Origin: Bacteroidota bacterium
GTDB taxonomy: Bacteria > Bacteroidota > Bacteroidia > Chitinophagales > Chitinophagaceae
Reading direction: 5' to 3'
NCBI GenBank assembly: GCA_016868475.1
Contig: VGGU01000005.1
Location: 1-64,000 of the forward strand
Length of the DNA: 64,000 bases
The notes beneath the pieces were generated by a model. That model saw only the letters and a list, made by a program, of their open reading frames with translations. It did not search any database and had not been told where the DNA came from. The position numbers and the translations under genes were made by a program. Shown here piece after piece: positions 63,657-64,000 of the stretch (within the stretch, counting starts at the first letter, position 1; every line of letters begins with the position of its first letter).

Positions 63657-64000
63657 ATGAGTCAAGTTTTTCTGCGTCGAAATATTGCACCCCGCGTTCA
63701 AAACGGGCATCCTTGGATTTTTGCAAATGAAATTGATAGGATAGAGGGGTCCCCTGAACCGGCTGATATTGTGGAAGTGTATACACATGAGGGTAAGTGG
63801 ATAGGAAGTGGTTATTATAATCCCAAGTCTCAAATTAGCATTAGAATACTTTCTCGTAAGAAAGGACAAGTGATTGATGCTGGTTTTTTTAAAGACCAAA
63901 TACAACGGTGCTGGGAATATCGCCAGCAAATCGGGTATGCCGAAAATTGTAGATTGGTTTTTGGGGAAGCGGATGGGCTACCTCAGTTAATCATAGACAA
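63657..64000 (+). CDS. RlmI-like SAM-dependent methyltransferase with PUA domain, 3' end cut by window
   Basis: About 114 residues visible. The N-terminal PUA-type RNA-binding domain is clear: RRNIAPRVQNGHPWIFANEI at residues 7-26, GYYNPKSQISIRILS near 53, and the family link segment RLVFGEADGLPQLIID at the right edge. RlmI methylates C5 of a cytosine in 23S rRNA. The SAM-binding half lies outside the window. ATG 63657 is chosen; TATCTTCG (63643-63650), a 7-of-8 match to the -7 element, is six bases upstream. A related RNA methyltransferase other than RlmI is possible. Confidence 0.85.
   Translation, partial: MSQVFLRRNIAPRVQNGHPWIFANEIDRIEGSPEPADIVEVYTHEGKWIGSGYYNPKSQISIRILSRKKGQVIDAGFFKDQIQRCWEYRQQIGYAENCRLVFGEADGLPQLIID

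Noticed and set aside
1-64000. CRISPR arrays, insertion sequences, prophage genes, tRNA or rRNA genes
   Set aside because: No regularly spaced repeats, transposase or integrase motifs, or RNA gene structures were recognised.

Overview
The window is chromosomal DNA of a member of the phylum Bacteroidota, most likely class Chitinophagia (the class is an inference). Direct signs are a PorP/SprF protein beside a large PKD protein with a type B C-terminal sorting domain for type IX secretion, a TonB/ExbB/ExbD set with two ExbD copies, a sigma factor starting with the Bacteroidota-type MRQ(I/L)KI sequence, an almost complete absence of Shine-Dalgarno sequences, and many copies of the Bacteroidota -7 promoter element TAnnTTTG just upstream of start codons. 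No tRNA, rRNA, insertion sequence, prophage or CRISPR array was seen.

Layout. 1-5.7 kb: end of anmK (cut by the left edge), then on the minus strand a fatty acid desaturase, a Tat-exported GH109-like oxidoreductase/glycosidase, trmD and an M20 peptidase. 5.7-10.3 kb (minus): dinB, rimM, rpsP, ffh and a divergent RpoD-like sigma factor; rpsP has its own promoter and a perfect intrinsic terminator. 10.4-13.7 kb (plus): a START-like protein, then a coupled trio of LptF/LptG-type permease, cation efflux protein and OsmC-like protein. 13.7-16.5 kb (minus): overlapping rluA/rluB-type pseudouridine synthases and rlmN. 16.5-19.6 kb: a PcaF-like thiolase facing hisS and a low-molecular-weight phosphatase. 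19.6-22.6 kb: a small membrane protein, a PstS-like lipoprotein and a TPR protein. 22.7-35.8 kb: a complete 14-gene complex I operon, nuoA-N, with a short nuoG. 35.9-40.4 kb: an orphan FtsX/MacB-type permease, then exbB-exbD-exbD-tonB closed by an intrinsic terminator. 40.5-41.9 kb: mnmE. 41.9-44.6 kb: an AT-rich cassette of four tightly coupled small genes (TM2, DUF2752, DUF4870-like, M48 protease). 44.6-54.3 kb: a TonB-dependent receptor, recG, and the type IX cargo plus PorP pair. 54.3-64 kb: glycolate-oxidase-like flavoprotein, LOG protein, sodium:solute symporter, O-methyltransferase, glucosaminidase with LysM, hpt, a von Willebrand A lipid/peptide-surface type protein, dnaJ, grpE, and the start of an RlmI-like methyltransferase cut by the right edge.

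How it fits together. Most genes are housekeeping: translation and RNA modification (trmD, rimM, rpsP, rlmN, hisS, mnmE, rluA/B), protein targeting and folding (ffh, dnaJ, grpE), DNA repair (dinB, recG) and respiration (nuo). Envelope functions recur: TonB energy coupling, type IX secretion, LPS transport and wall turnover. The most unusual parts are the AT-rich four-gene membrane cassette at 42.3-44.3 kb, a set of RNA-modification genes whose start codons sit on the predicted transcription start (candidate leaderless mRNAs), a divergent RpoD paralogue, and the fact that all five convergent gene pairs abut or overlap at their stop codons.
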